A stretch of 64,000 bases of DNA from Flavobacterium defluvii (GCF_900129555.1 NZ_FQWC01000001.1:186001-250000); one strand, 5' to 3'. Shown: positions 9,249 through 17,846, counted from the stretch's first letter. The notes: generated from the letters alone by a model not told the origin. A program made the numbers and translations.

Positions 9249-9390
9249 TTTAACCGCAAGGAGCGCAAAGGAATACGCAAGGTTCGCAAAGATTATTTTA
9301 AAATCTTTGCGAACTTTTTTTATATAAAAATATAACTTTGCGTTCTTCGCGTTCCCGATAACTATCGGGATTGCGTTCTTTGCGGTTAAA
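9249..9390. repeat. Inverted repeat element with TTTAACCGCAA ends and nested palindrome
   Basis: The outer arms TTTAACCGCAA (9249-9259) and TTGCGGTTAAA (9380-9390) are perfect inverted repeats. Between them are many GCGCAAAG/CTTTGCG words and an inner 12-bp hairpin (9283-9294 with 9302-9313) followed by a T run, which probably also ends transcription of the U32 gene. An almost perfect TCCCGATA..TATCGGGA palindrome (9353-9370) interrupts the right half. Confidence 0.75.
9283..9321 (+). terminator. Probable terminator of the U32 family gene
   Basis: A perfect 12-bp stem, 7-nt loop and T-rich tail lie 40 bases after the stop codon, embedded in the repeat element. Confidence 0.65.
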
Positions 9391-9408
9391 TAATCTATGC
9401 ATTTCCAT

Positions 9409-9646
9409 AATCTTGTCATTTCGACGAAGGAGAAATCTTCGCAAGTAACTCCATTTTCAATAAGCCAATCTTTGTAGAGTTTCTCATGGAGATTTCTCCT
9501 TCGTCGAAATGACAAGATTGTGAAAATTACTTTGCGAATCTTTGTCTTCTTTCTTATTATCAAAACTTTGCATTCTTTGCGTAAATCCTTTGTGAGCTTT
9601 GCGGTTAAACCAAGAATGCGTAGACGCACTGCAGTGCGCCTCTACG
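9409..9646. repeat. Composite repeat unit, copy 1
   Basis: This unit joins three parts. First is a 30-bp perfect inverted repeat (9409-9438 with 9490-9519). Next is a CTTTGCG-rich stretch ending in TTTGCGGTTAAA. Last is a PstI-centred palindrome (9619-9646). The whole is repeated in the same order and orientation at 9813-10052 with about 404-406 bp offset and few differences, so it is a direct duplication. Confidence 0.85.
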
Positions 9647-9728
9647 ATAATCTATATCGATAATTGAAAATTACATAACATCCAGCAACAAAACATTTTC
9701 AACAAACACATAATATATCCGTACAGAT

Positions 9729-9756
9729 TGTAGAGACGCACTGCAGTGCGTCTACG
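9729..9756. repeat. PstI-centred palindrome, GACGCACTGCAGTGCGTC family
   Basis: A perfect 18-bp palindrome core with TAGA/TCTA extensions, one of four copies in the window (others at 9619, 10025 and 24401). Confidence 0.85.
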
Positions 9757-9812
9757 CAAAGTATTTCGACACAGAAAAACTAACTATATTAATTTGAATT
9801 CTAATTTCTCAC

Positions 9813-10052
9813 AATCTTGTCATTTCGACGAAGGAGAAATCTTCGCAAGTAGCTCCGTTTTCAATAAGCCAATCTTTGTAGAGTTTCTCGTGGAGATTTC
9901 TCCTTCGTCGAAATGACAAGATTGTGGAAAAATTACTTTGCGAATCTTTGTCTTCTTTCTTATTATCAAAACTTAGCGTTCTTTGCGTAAATCCTTTGTG
10001 AACTTTGCGGTTAAACCAAGATTGTGTAGACGCACTGCAGTGCGCCTCTACG
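9813..10052. repeat. Composite repeat unit, copy 2
   Basis: Second copy of the 9409-9646 unit. It has a 32-bp perfect inverted repeat (9811-9842 with 9894-9925), the same loop with a few substitutions, the CTTTGCG-rich stretch and the PstI palindrome (10025-10052). purT begins 80 bases downstream. No coding sequence in 9244-10131 is credible. Confidence 0.85.
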
Positions 10053-10131
10053 TCAATACATACGAATAGAACTTTGCGGTTAAAAACATTTTTTCCTACT
10101 TTTACTACTCCATTATTTACAACACTCCAAA

Positions 10132-11292
10132 ATGAAAATACTACTCCTAGGTTCAGGCGAATTAGGCAAAGAATTTGTCATTGCCGCACAACGAATCGGA
10201 CAAACCATAATCGCAGTTGACAGTTACGAAAATGCACCAGCCATGCAAGTCGCACACGATTTTGAAGTCATTAACATGCTTGACGGCGAAGCGCTTGACA
10301 GAATCGTAGCCAAACATAAACCTGACTTTATAGTTCCTGAAATAGAAGCCATTCGCACCGAACGTTTTTACGATTACGAAAAACAAGGAATCACCGTTGT
10401 TCCTTCAGCGAAAGCGGCAAACTTTACTATGAATCGTAAAGCCATTCGTGATTTAGCTTCGAAAGAATTAGGCCTAAAAACAGCAAAATATCAATATGCA
10501 ACCTCAGCAGAAGAATTACAAAAAGCCGTTAAAGAAGTTGGAATTCCTTGCGTGGTAAAACCATTAATGTCTTCATCAGGAAAAGGACAATCGACAATCA
10601 AAACAGAAAGTGATATTGAAAAAGCGTGGCAATATGCCGTTGCAGGTTCTCGTGGCGACGTTATTGAAGTCATTGTAGAAGCTTTTGTCGATTTCCATTC
10701 AGAAATTACACTTTTAACGATTACTCAAAATAATAACCCGACTTTATTCTGCGCTCCAATTGGTCACAGACAAGAACGTGGCGATTATCAGGAAAGCTGG
10801 CAGCCGGCTTTAGTTTCAGAAAAAGATTTATATGAAGCGCAGGATATGGCTGAAAAAATTACCGAAGCTCTTGGCGGCGCCGGACTTTTTGGTGTTGAGT
10901 TTTTCTTAACTAAAGAGGGCGTTTATTTCTCAGAACTTTCTCCACGTCCACATGATACCGGAATGGTAACTTTGGCAGGAACACAGAATTTCAACGAATT
11001 TGAGTTGCATTTAAGAGCCATTTTAAGTCTTCCAATTTTCGAAATCACTTTAGAAAAAGCCGGAGCAAGCGCTGTAATTTTAGCATCAGAAGATTCTGCA
11101 AATCCAACTTTTACTGGAATCGAAAACGTAGCAGCTTTAGCAAAAACGGATTTTAGAATTTTTGGAAAACCAACTTCAAGACCTTACCGAAGAATGGGAG
11201 TTGTTTTAAGTTATGATACGCTTTCAACTCCAATAAACGAAATAACTGAACGTGCGAAAGAAACGGCAAAATTAATAACTGTAAATTCTTAA
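10132..11292 (+). CDS. purT: Formate-dependent phosphoribosylglycinamide formyltransferase (GAR transformylase 2)
   Basis: PurT makes formyl-GAR from GAR, formate and ATP in purine synthesis, without needing folate. The 386-residue protein has an N-terminal Rossmann-like domain (GSGELGKE at about 7-14), the IVPEIEAI segment that precedes the ATP-grasp domain, and the ATP-grasp core [13 protein letters not shown] at about residues 142-154. The metal-binding GVEFFL...[12 protein letters not shown] motif covers about residues 253-281. It is the first gene of a probable operon: the DUF6370-like gene starts 2 bases after its stop codon. An 80-base stretch of repeat tail lies between the element at 10052 and the start codon. 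Confidence 0.95.
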   Translation: MKILLLGSGELGKEFVIAAQRIGQTIIAVDSYENAPAMQVAHDFEVINMLDGEALDRIVAKHKPDFIVPEIEAIRTERFYDYEKQGITVVPSAKAANFTMNRKAIRDLASKELGLKTAKYQYATSAEELQKAVKEVGIPCVVKPLMSSSGKGQSTIKTESDIEKAWQYAVAGSRGDVIEVIVEAFVDFHSEITLLTITQNNNPTLFCAPIGHRQERGDYQESWQPALVSEKDLYEAQDMAEKITEALGGAGLFGVEFFLTKEGVYFSELSPRPHDTGMVTLAGTQNFNEFELHLRAILSLPIFEITLEKAGASAVILASEDSANPTFTGIENVAALAKTDFRIFGKPTSRPYRRMGVVLSYDTLSTPINEITERAKETAKLITVNS

Positions 11293-11294
11293 CT

Positions 11295-11615
11295 ATGAAA
11301 AATATATTATTAGCAACTTTCCTTTTTATTGGAATCGCTGTTCAGGCACAAGACAAAAAGAAATTTGACAAACCAACTATTGTTGAAGCTTCATGCGGAG
11401 AATGTCAATTCGGAATGAAAGGCAAAAGCTGCGATCTAGCCGTTCGTATTGACGGAAAAAGCTATTTCGTTGACGGAACAAAAATTGACGAACATGGAGA
11501 TGCTCATGCCGAAAAAGGTTTCTGCAATGCAATCAGTAAAGCTTTAGTTACGGGAGAAATAAAAGGAAACAGATTCAAAGCAACTTCATTTACTTTAATA
11601 GACGATAAAAAATAA
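11295..11615 (+). CDS. Small secreted cysteine-containing protein, DUF6370-like
   Basis: A 106-residue exported protein. The signal peptide covers residues 1-18 and ends VQAQ. The mature part contains a conserved-looking ASCGECQFGMKGKSCDLAVRI segment (three cysteines), then GKSYFVDGTKIDEHGDAHAEKGFCNAI with a fourth cysteine and several acidic/histidine residues. I believe it belongs to the DUF6370 family common in Bacteroidetes, but this is from memory. The CxxC...C...C arrangement with HGDAH suggests metal or redox chemistry in the periplasm, which is inference. It is placed 2 bases after purT and its TAA overlaps the ATG of the next gene by one base. Confidence 0.75.
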   Translation: MKNILLATFLFIGIAVQAQDKKKFDKPTIVEASCGECQFGMKGKSCDLAVRIDGKSYFVDGTKIDEHGDAHAEKGFCNAISKALVTGEIKGNRFKATSFTLIDDKK

Positions 11616-12190
11616 TGGCATTAATTCTCGAAAATATTGCCAAACACGTTTCTCTGACACCAGAAGAACAGGCGCTTTTTTTATCTAAATTGGAAACGAA
11701 CACTTACAAAGCCAAAACGCTTTTATTAAATGCCGGCGAAGTTTGCAAACATTCTTATTTTGTAAACTCAGGAATTTTAAGAAGTTTCAATATCAACGAT
11801 AATATTGTTGAACACGTTCTTTCTTTTGCTTGCGAAGGCTGGTGGATGAGCGATATGTACAGTTATTTTTCGCAAAAACCAGGACAGCTTTTTATTGAAG
11901 TTCTCGAAGAAGCCGAAGTTGTTTCGTTATCTAAAGAAAATCAGGAACAATTGTATCTTGAAATTCCGAAACTGGAACGTTTTTTTAGAATTCTGATTGA
12001 AAACTCTTTAGTTGCGAATCAGCAAAGATTAATGGACAACTTGAGTTTACCCGCAGAAGAACGTTTCGAAAAATTCACTAAAAAATACGGAACATTAGTT
12101 CACAAAGTTCCTCAAAAACAAATCGCTTCTTTCATTGGTGTAACACCGGAATTTTTCAGTAAAATGAAAGCAAGGCTTTTGAAAAAGTAA
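11615..12190 (+). CDS. Crp/Fnr family transcriptional regulator
   Basis: A 191-residue regulator with an N-terminal cyclic-nucleotide-binding fold (residues 15-115, typical LLLNAGEVCKHSYFVNSGILRSF) and a short C-terminal winged helix. The recognition part is QKQIASFIGVTPEFFSKMKARL at about 168-189. The cAMP-contacting arginine motif is not evident, so the ligand, if any, is unknown; Bacteroidetes members of this group are usually uncharacterised. Its ATG overlaps the stop codon of the DUF6370-like gene (TAATG), so translation is coupled and the pair may form a sensor/regulator unit or self-regulating operon with purT. Confidence 0.88.
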   Translation: MALILENIAKHVSLTPEEQALFLSKLETNTYKAKTLLLNAGEVCKHSYFVNSGILRSFNINDNIVEHVLSFACEGWWMSDMYSYFSQKPGQLFIEVLEEAEVVSLSKENQEQLYLEIPKLERFFRILIENSLVANQQRLMDNLSLPAEERFEKFTKKYGTLVHKVPQKQIASFIGVTPEFFSKMKARLLKK

Positions 12191-12192
12191 AA

Positions 12193-12267
12193 TTTTCCGC
12201 CACGAATTCACAAATTATTTTTTTATAATCTTTGAGAATAAAAATTCGTGAATTCGTGGCAGGAAAA
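12193..12267. repeat. Inverted repeat between convergent genes (likely terminator)
   Basis: Near-perfect 19-20 bp arms (12193-12211 with 12248-12267), containing CCACGAATTCAC and its complement, separate the Crp gene from the convergent aceA. It is long enough to end transcription in both directions. Confidence 0.8.
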
Positions 12268-12271
12268 AAAA

Positions 12272-13552
12272 TTAAAATTGCTCAACCTCAGTAGAATGTT
12301 CCATTGCTGTTATGGCTGATTTTCCAAGCATTACCGTATTTTGAATGGCGTCGAAATAAGAAGTTCCTACAAAGGCTTGGTGTTTTACTGCTCTGAATCC
12401 GTTTTTCTGTAAAGAGAATTCTCGCTCTTGTAATTCAGAATAACCAGCCATTCCGCGTTCTTTATACGCTTTAGATAACTCAAACATACTTGTGTTTAAA
12501 GCATGGAATCCTGCCAAAGTGATAAATTGAAAACTATATCCCATTGCAGCTAAATCTTCTCTAAACGTTTCCATTTCGGCAACTGATAATTTTGCTGCCC
12601 AATTGAAAGACGGAGAACAATTATACGCCAGCATTTTATCTGGAAATTCTTTTTTCATGGCTTTTGCAAATTTTCTCGCATAATCTAAATCAGGATTACT
12701 CGTTTCCATCCAGATTAAATCGGCATACGGCGCGTAGCTAAGACCTCTTGCGATTCCCTGCTCGATTCCGTTTTTTACATAAAAGAAACCTTCGCTCGTT
12801 TTTTCTCCTGTTAAAAATTTCCTGTCTCTTGGATCTGCGTCACTAGTCAATAAATTTGCTGCATCGGCATCTGTTCTCGCTACGATTAAAGTTGAAACGC
12901 CCATAACATCTGAAGCCAATCTAGCTGCAATCAATTTATTAATCGCTTCTTGTGTTGGAACCAAAACTTTTCCGCCCAAGTGTCCGCACTTTTTAGCAGA
13001 ACTTAATTGATCTTCAAAATGAACTCCGGAAGCTCCCGCTTCAATCATCGATTTCATTAATTCGAAAGCATTTAAATTTCCGCCAAAACCCGCTTCGGCA
13101 TCGGCTACAATTGGCACTAAATAATCTTTTTTATCTTCAATATTATTTACAGTCTGAATCTGATCGGCACGCAATAAGGCGTTGTTGATCTTTTTTACCA
13201 CCATCGGAACGCTGTTTACAGGATAAAGCGATTGGTCAGGATACATTTCTCCCGCTAAGTTTGCATCAGCAGCAACCTGCCATCCGCTTAAATAAATCGC
13301 TTCTAAACCTGCATCGACTTCCTGAATCGCCTGATTTCCAGTCAACGCTCCCAAACCCGCAACATAATCCTGACTTTTTAACTTTCTCCATAATTTTTCG
13401 GCACCCATTTTCGCAATAGAATGCTCAATTTTATACGATCCCTGAAGTGTCACTACTTCGCTCGCAGTGTAAGGGCGTTCAACACCTTTCCATCTTGGGT
13501 TCGTAATCCAATCGTTAATCAATTCCTGAATTCTGTCTTCTGTTGTTTTCAT
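12272..13552 (-). CDS. aceA: Isocitrate lyase
   Basis: Cleaves isocitrate to succinate and glyoxylate, the first step of the glyoxylate shunt. The 426-residue length matches bacterial isocitrate lyases. The catalytic signature KKCGH sits at residues 187-191 with catalytic C189, and the metal-binding DAEAGFGG precedes it at about 151-158. The substrate-binding NCSPSFNW motif occurs near residue 310. aceB lies upstream on the same strand, 226 bases away, with a repeat element between them, so the two are either one aceBA operon or separately transcribed. The function is not in doubt. Confidence 0.97.
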   Translation of the reverse strand: MKTTEDRIQELINDWITNPRWKGVERPYTASEVVTLQGSYKIEHSIAKMGAEKLWRKLKSQDYVAGLGALTGNQAIQEVDAGLEAIYLSGWQVAADANLAGEMYPDQSLYPVNSVPMVVKKINNALLRADQIQTVNNIEDKKDYLVPIVADAEAGFGGNLNAFELMKSMIEAGASGVHFEDQLSSAKKCGHLGGKVLVPTQEAINKLIAARLASDVMGVSTLIVARTDADAANLLTSDADPRDRKFLTGEKTSEGFFYVKNGIEQGIARGLSYAPYADLIWMETSNPDLDYARKFAKAMKKEFPDKMLAYNCSPSFNWAAKLSVAEMETFREDLAAMGYSFQFITLAGFHALNTSMFELSKAYKERGMAGYSELQEREFSLQKNGFRAVKHQAFVGTSYFDAIQNTVMLGKSAITAMEHSTEVEQF

Positions 13553-13630
13553 AAGTATAGTTTAAGTTAAAGTGGTTTGTTTTTTAGTGTTCAGTTTTTA
13601 ACTGTGACTTTTTTTCTTTGAATTTAATTT

Positions 13631-13772
13631 TAAACACATAGAAACATAGTCATCCTTTGTAGTTAAAGGCGTTTCACTTACATAAATACACATAGCTATC
13701 TATGTGTGAAAACTAGTTTTTTCTTTTCCCTTTTTTCAATAGAAAATTAAAACCTATGTTTCTATGTGTTTA
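13631..13772. repeat. Inverted repeat element copy A between aceB and aceA
   Basis: Perfect 19-bp arms TAAACACATAGAAACATAG (13631-13649) and its complement (13754-13772) enclose AAAGGCGTTTCACTT, an 8-bp inner hairpin (13688-13695 with 13700-13707) and GAAAACTAGTTTTTTC. A second copy of the same element lies on the other side of aceB at 15433. Confidence 0.85.
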
Positions 13773-13778
13773 AATAAA

Positions 13779-15380
13779 TTACAAATATTTGTAGCACGGA
13801 ATCGTAAGGAAATCAACAAAATGCAGATTTACAACCAATCTTTCCAGCAATTTTTCGGCTAATGGAAACTGCTGTTTTTCGTGATTTTCTTCTCCTAATT
13901 CTTCTTTGATTTTTCTAAATTCATCTAAAGCCAATTCATGATAATAAGCCAAATCTAATTTTCGTCCGTTATCCAAAATCACTTTATTCTGAAGCCATTG
14001 CCACAATTGCGATCTTGAAATTTCAGCCGTTGCTGCATCTTCCATCAAATTATGCAAAGCAGCCGCGCCTTGTCCGTTTAGCCATGAAGCCAGGTACAAA
14101 ACGGCAACATTGATGTTTTTTCTAACTCCGTTTTCTGTAATCAGCCCAATTGGCGGTTCAATCAAATCGGCTTCTGTAATTCTACGATGTTCTCTTTTAA
14201 TATGAATCTGATTTGGAGTTGGCATTCCTTTATCAAAAATCTCTTTTGCTATTGCTACTAAATCCGGATGCGCTACCCAGGTTCCATCGTGACCGTTTCG
14301 AACTTCACGCTCTTTATCGGTTTTTACTTTCGCGAAAGCGATGGCATTGGCTTCTTCATTATTTCGAATTGGAATTTGCGCAGCCATTCCGCCGATCGCA
14401 TGAATTCCTCTTTTATGGCATCTCTGAATTACCAGATTTGAATACGCATTCATAAAAGGCGAAGTCATATTTACCTGATCACGATCCGGAACGATGAATT
14501 TTGGATTTTTTCTAAACTTTTTAATGTAAGAAAAAATATAATCCCAGCGCCCGCAGTTTAAGCCAACGATATGTTCTTTTAATTCGTAAATGATTTCGTC
14601 CAACTGAAAACTTGCCGTTATGGTTTCAATTAAAACCGTCACTTTTATGGTTCCTCGTTTAAGATTTAGATAATCTTCTGTAAAATCAATTACGTTATTC
14701 CACCATCTTGCTTCCAGATAATGTTCTAATTTCGGAATGTAGAAATACGGCCCGGAATTGTTTTCTAAAAGTCTTTTATGATTATGAAAAACATATAATC
14801 CAAAATCTACCAAAGAACCCGAAACTTCATTTCCTTCAATTAAAACATGTTTTTCGGGAAGATGCAAACCTCTTGGACGAACAATCAGCGTTGCTATTTT
14901 TTCATTTAAGTGATACGATTTCTGCTTTATCAAATCAGTAAACGTGATGGTTTTGTTAACAGCATCTATCAGGTTCATTTGTCCATCCATCAGGTTTTGC
15001 CAGGTTGGCGAAGTGCTATCTTCAAAATCGGCCATAAAAGTTTTTGCACCCGAATTCAAAGCATTGATGATCATTTTTCGGTCAACCGGTCCAGTAATTT
15101 CAACTCTTCGATCCAATAAATCTTTGGGAATTTCTCCAGCTGTCCAATTACTTTCTCTGATGCTTTTGGTTTCCGGAATAAAAACCGGCATAATTCCCTG
15201 ATCAAAAGTGACTTGTTTCTGTTCTCTCTGTAAAAGCAGTAATTTTCTTTGCGATTCGAATTTTTTGTGCAATTCGATCATAAACGCAGTGGCTTCTTCT
15301 GTCCAGATTTTTGGATAAGCAAGCTTCTTGTCGGCCAGGAATTCTATAGCCATTTCAGTGATTTCTAATTGGTTTTTCAT
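13779..15380 (-). CDS. aceB: Malate synthase A
   Basis: Condenses glyoxylate with acetyl-CoA to malate, the second glyoxylate-shunt step. The 533 residues fit the A-type (about 530 aa). Recognisable parts are FMADFEDSTSPTWQN (about 114-128), the RPRGLHLPEKH region near 168 with the glyoxylate-binding arginine, VLIETITASFQLDEIIYEL with the metal-binding glutamate near residue 250, and LNCGRWDYIFSYIK at about 274-287. It is the upstream gene of the aceBA pair and is flanked on both sides by copies of one inverted repeat. A divergent XRE regulator starts 370 bases away. Confidence 0.97.
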   Translation of the reverse strand: MKNQLEITEMAIEFLADKKLAYPKIWTEEATAFMIELHKKFESQRKLLLLQREQKQVTFDQGIMPVFIPETKSIRESNWTAGEIPKDLLDRRVEITGPVDRKMIINALNSGAKTFMADFEDSTSPTWQNLMDGQMNLIDAVNKTITFTDLIKQKSYHLNEKIATLIVRPRGLHLPEKHVLIEGNEVSGSLVDFGLYVFHNHKRLLENNSGPYFYIPKLEHYLEARWWNNVIDFTEDYLNLKRGTIKVTVLIETITASFQLDEIIYELKEHIVGLNCGRWDYIFSYIKKFRKNPKFIVPDRDQVNMTSPFMNAYSNLVIQRCHKRGIHAIGGMAAQIPIRNNEEANAIAFAKVKTDKEREVRNGHDGTWVAHPDLVAIAKEIFDKGMPTPNQIHIKREHRRITEADLIEPPIGLITENGVRKNINVAVLYLASWLNGQGAAALHNLMEDAATAEISRSQLWQWLQNKVILDNGRKLDLAYYHELALDEFRKIKEELGEENHEKQQFPLAEKLLERLVVNLHFVDFLTIPCYKYL

Positions 15381-15432
15381 AGCTGTGGTTTTTATTTTTA
15401 TTAGTAACTAAACTCATTGGGTGCTATTTATT

Positions 15433-15580
15433 TTAACACATAAAAACATAGAATTACTGAACTTAAAAAAGGCGTTTCACTTGCATTAATACATCCCGAT
15501 AGCTATCGGGACTATGTGTGAAAACTAGTTTTTCTTTTATCTTTTATTTAAAATTAAAATCTATGTTTCTATGTGTTTAA
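15433..15580. repeat. Inverted repeat element copy B upstream of aceB, with nested palindrome
   Basis: Same family as 13631-13772: similar outer arms (15433-15451 with 15561-15580), the same AAAGGCGTTTCACTT word and the same GAAAACTAGTTTTTC end. The inner hairpin is replaced by the perfect palindrome TCCCGATAGCTATCGGGA at 15494-15511. Confidence 0.85.
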
Positions 15581-15681
15581 TTCACTTTTTAATTACGACC
15601 CTTAATGGCATTTGAACAATAACAATCTGATACATAATAATTTCTACACCACAATATTAGAAAAAACTTTTTTACAAAACA

Positions 15682-15695
15682 AGCGAACGTTCGCT
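15682..15695. promoter_or_regulatory. Palindromic operator candidate AGCGAACGTTCGCT
   Basis: A perfect 14-bp palindrome lies 54 bases before the start of the XRE regulator, just upstream of its -33 element, in the divergent aceB/regulator gap. Position and symmetry suggest a dimeric regulator site, probably of the adjacent protein. Confidence 0.5.
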
Positions 15696-15713
15696 AAATT
15701 TTAAAAATATTTT

Positions 15714-15745
15714 TTTGGCGATTATTTTTAGATTACTTACATTTG
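15714..15745 (+). promoter_or_regulatory. Promoter of the ScfR-like regulator
   Basis: TTTG (15714-15717), a 20-base spacer and TACATTTG (15738-15745) fit the Bacteroidetes -33/-7 consensus. The expected transcription start falls close to the ATG at 15750, so the transcript may have almost no leader. Confidence 0.6.
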
Positions 15746-15749
15746 GATT

Positions 15750-17231
15750 ATGGATATCGAAAAAGACTATATAAAGCTGATTTTTGGGCTAAAAATGAAA
15801 CAAGTTCGTACGCAAAAAAACTTGTCTCTTTTTGGTTTGGCCAAACTGACCAATCTTTCAAAATCGTATTTAAACGAGATTGAAAAAGGAAAAAAATACC
15901 CCAAAGCGGATAAGATTTTGCTTTTGTGCAAGCATTTGGACGTGACTTACGACCAAATGGTGTCTTTAAAACTTGATAACAACCTTGCTCCGATTGGCGA
16001 AATCCTGAAATCCGGAATTTTAAAAGAGATTCCGCTAGAGCTTTTCGGGATTCAGGAAGCTGATTTAATAGATATTATTGCAAATGCTCCTGCCAAAGTC
16101 AATGCGTTTATTAGTACAATAATAGAAATTGCACAGCATTATAATTTAAGCCGTGAAAGTTTCTTTTTGGCGGCTTTACGTTCGTATCAGGAAGCGCACA
16201 GTAATTATTTTGAAGATTTAGAAGAAAAAGTAATTTCGTTTTCGAAATCATTTCAGATTAATCTGGATTCTAAAATTAGTATTGAAGAATTAGAAGATAT
16301 TCTAAAAGAAGAATACGAATATAAAATTGAAGAAATTGCTTTTACAGATCAGGAAGCTTTAGACGATTTGCGTTCGATTTATGTTCCGAAAAGCAAAACT
16401 TTACTGCTTTCAACCGAAATTGATGCTCCGCAGAAAGCTTTTATTTTAGCCAAAGAAATAGCCTATAATTATTTAAAAATTTCAGATCGCCTTCTTACTT
16501 TCACGTGGATTAAGTTTGAAAATTTCGATCAGGTTCTGAATAATTTTTACGCTTCTTATTTTGCCGGCTCTTTATTATTGCCGAGAAAATTAGTGGTAGA
16601 CAAAATCAATAATTTCCTGGAAAATGAAAATCCAAAACCGGAAGAATTTGTTCAGTTAATTGAAAGTTTTGAGGTTTCGCCTGAATCGTTTTATCAGCGA
16701 TTGACGAATTTATTGCCGAAAGATTTTCAGCTGAAAAACTTATTCTTCTTACGATTATCGCATAAAATTGGCTCTGATTTTTATCAGATAAACAAAGAAT
16801 TACACATTACGCACCAGCAGGAACCGCATGCCAACGAAACCAACGAACATTATTGCAGAAGATGGGTTTCGATTAAAACGATAGATGAAGCCATCAAACA
16901 AAATAAACCTCATTTTTTTGATGCCCAAATTTCAAGTTATGCCAATAGCGGAAACGAATATTTAGTTTTTTCATCTGCCACAAAAGATCCTTTTTTGCAT
17001 GATACTATCCGAAGTATTTCGGTTGGAATTTTAATTAACCCAACGATGAAAAAGAAATTCAAGCTCATTGACGGAAAACCTTTGGTAAAACGAATTGTTG
17101 GTGTAACTTGCGAAACTTGTGCCGTAAAAGATTGTTTAGAAAGAGCTGCTCCGCCAATTGTTTTAGAAAGGAAAAAACGCCATGAAAACACAGATATCGT
17201 TGTGCAGCAGTTTATGAATCAATACAGTTAA
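15750..17231 (+). CDS. XRE-type regulator with IrrE/ImmA-like and DUF2083-type C-terminal domain (ScfR/RamB-like)
   Basis: A 493-residue transcription factor. An XRE helix-turn-helix covers about residues 12-68 (KNLSLFGLAKLTNLSKSYLNEIEKG). A long middle region follows, including an ImmA/IrrE-like part. The C-terminal segment has C454, C457 and C462 (TCETCAVKDC) followed by RAAPP, the signature of the short-chain-fatty-acid/acetate regulators. RamB of corynebacteria, of this architecture, represses the glyoxylate genes. This one is divergent from aceB, so control of aceBA is a reasonable inference. A perfect palindrome and a good promoter precede it. The start at MDIEKDY is preferred because the helix-turn-helix begins soon after it. 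Confidence 0.85.
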   Translation: MDIEKDYIKLIFGLKMKQVRTQKNLSLFGLAKLTNLSKSYLNEIEKGKKYPKADKILLLCKHLDVTYDQMVSLKLDNNLAPIGEILKSGILKEIPLELFGIQEADLIDIIANAPAKVNAFISTIIEIAQHYNLSRESFFLAALRSYQEAHSNYFEDLEEKVISFSKSFQINLDSKISIEELEDILKEEYEYKIEEIAFTDQEALDDLRSIYVPKSKTLLLSTEIDAPQKAFILAKEIAYNYLKISDRLLTFTWIKFENFDQVLNNFYASYFAGSLLLPRKLVVDKINNFLENENPKPEEFVQLIESFEVSPESFYQRLTNLLPKDFQLKNLFFLRLSHKIGSDFYQINKELHITHQQEPHANETNEHYCRRWVSIKTIDEAIKQNKPHFFDAQISSYANSGNEYLVFSSATKDPFLHDTIRSISVGILINPTMKKKFKLIDGKPLVKRIVGVTCETCAVKDCLERAAPPIVLERKKRHENTDIVVQQFMNQYS

Positions 17232-17237
17232 TCCATT

Positions 17238-17597
17238 ATGAAATATTTTGCTTTACTAATAACCTTATTTTCTATCAGCTTCAACCAAAAAACAGATAAG
17301 CTTACTGGCCGCTACAATTATTTGATTGAAGAAGACAATGTGTATATCCTAAAAGATAAAATTACTTTTAAGGATAGTGTTTTTGTTTTTGACAGTAAGT
17401 ATATGCCAAAAGGAAAATTTTCTTATGGCAATGTAATATTGTTAGATAATTTCATCAACATGGATTTGATTATCAGTATTCAAAAAGATCAAATCGAAAA
17501 AGATACGATTCCTTTTTTTATGCATGATAAAAAAAGTTCTTCTGCAAATTATCTTGATGAAGTGGTTGGGAAAGGGAAATTGATTAGAATTAAATAA
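17238..17597 (+). CDS. Hypothetical protein, probably exported, 119 aa
   Basis: Not recognised. The first 15 residues are hydrophobic (KYFALLITLFSIS) and look like a short signal peptide, though the cleavage site is not clear-cut. The rest is rich in lysine and aspartate with several predicted beta-strands. It starts 6 bases after the XRE regulator stop codon and is likely co-transcribed with it, but nothing suggests a shared function. It could be a small periplasmic protein. Confidence 0.6.
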   Translation: MKYFALLITLFSISFNQKTDKLTGRYNYLIEEDNVYILKDKITFKDSVFVFDSKYMPKGKFSYGNVILLDNFINMDLIISIQKDQIEKDTIPFFMHDKKSSSANYLDEVVGKGKLIRIK

Positions 17598-17805
17598 TTC
17601 ATTTTTTTATATGCACAACAAAAAATCCTATCATTCCTAAGAACAAGGAATAATAACACTGACATGATTTTATTATTACAGAATTAACTTATAAAAAGTT
17701 ATTTCAAAAACCGAGAATTGTACATGAACAATTTCAAAAATTCATTAAATTATGCAACGAATTATTATAAACATTTACGATTGCACACGCCGCTTTTTGT
17801 TACTA

Positions 17806-17846
17806 CATAAAAAAAACAGCTATAAAAAAGTGTCTTATAGCTGTTT
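17806..17846 (-). terminator. Terminator of the secreted fibre-like protein gene
   Basis: A perfect 12-bp stem (17814-17825 with 17835-17846) is followed on the minus strand by a run of T. The rest of the gap 17598-17805 is AT-rich with nothing else I can name. Confidence 0.85.

Noticed and set aside
9240..9629. Minus-strand open frame of 129 codons after the U32 gene
   Set aside because: It lies entirely across the repeat elements and its translation follows their inverted repeats. Such frames arise by chance in this repeat family.
10005..10220. Plus-strand open frame upstream of purT
   Set aside because: It starts in a repeat and overlaps purT in another frame, with Thr/Phe/Arg-rich composition unlike a protein.
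14213..15201. Several open frames opposite aceB
   Set aside because: They overlap the strong malate synthase gene on the other strand and show no motif; they are antisense shadows.
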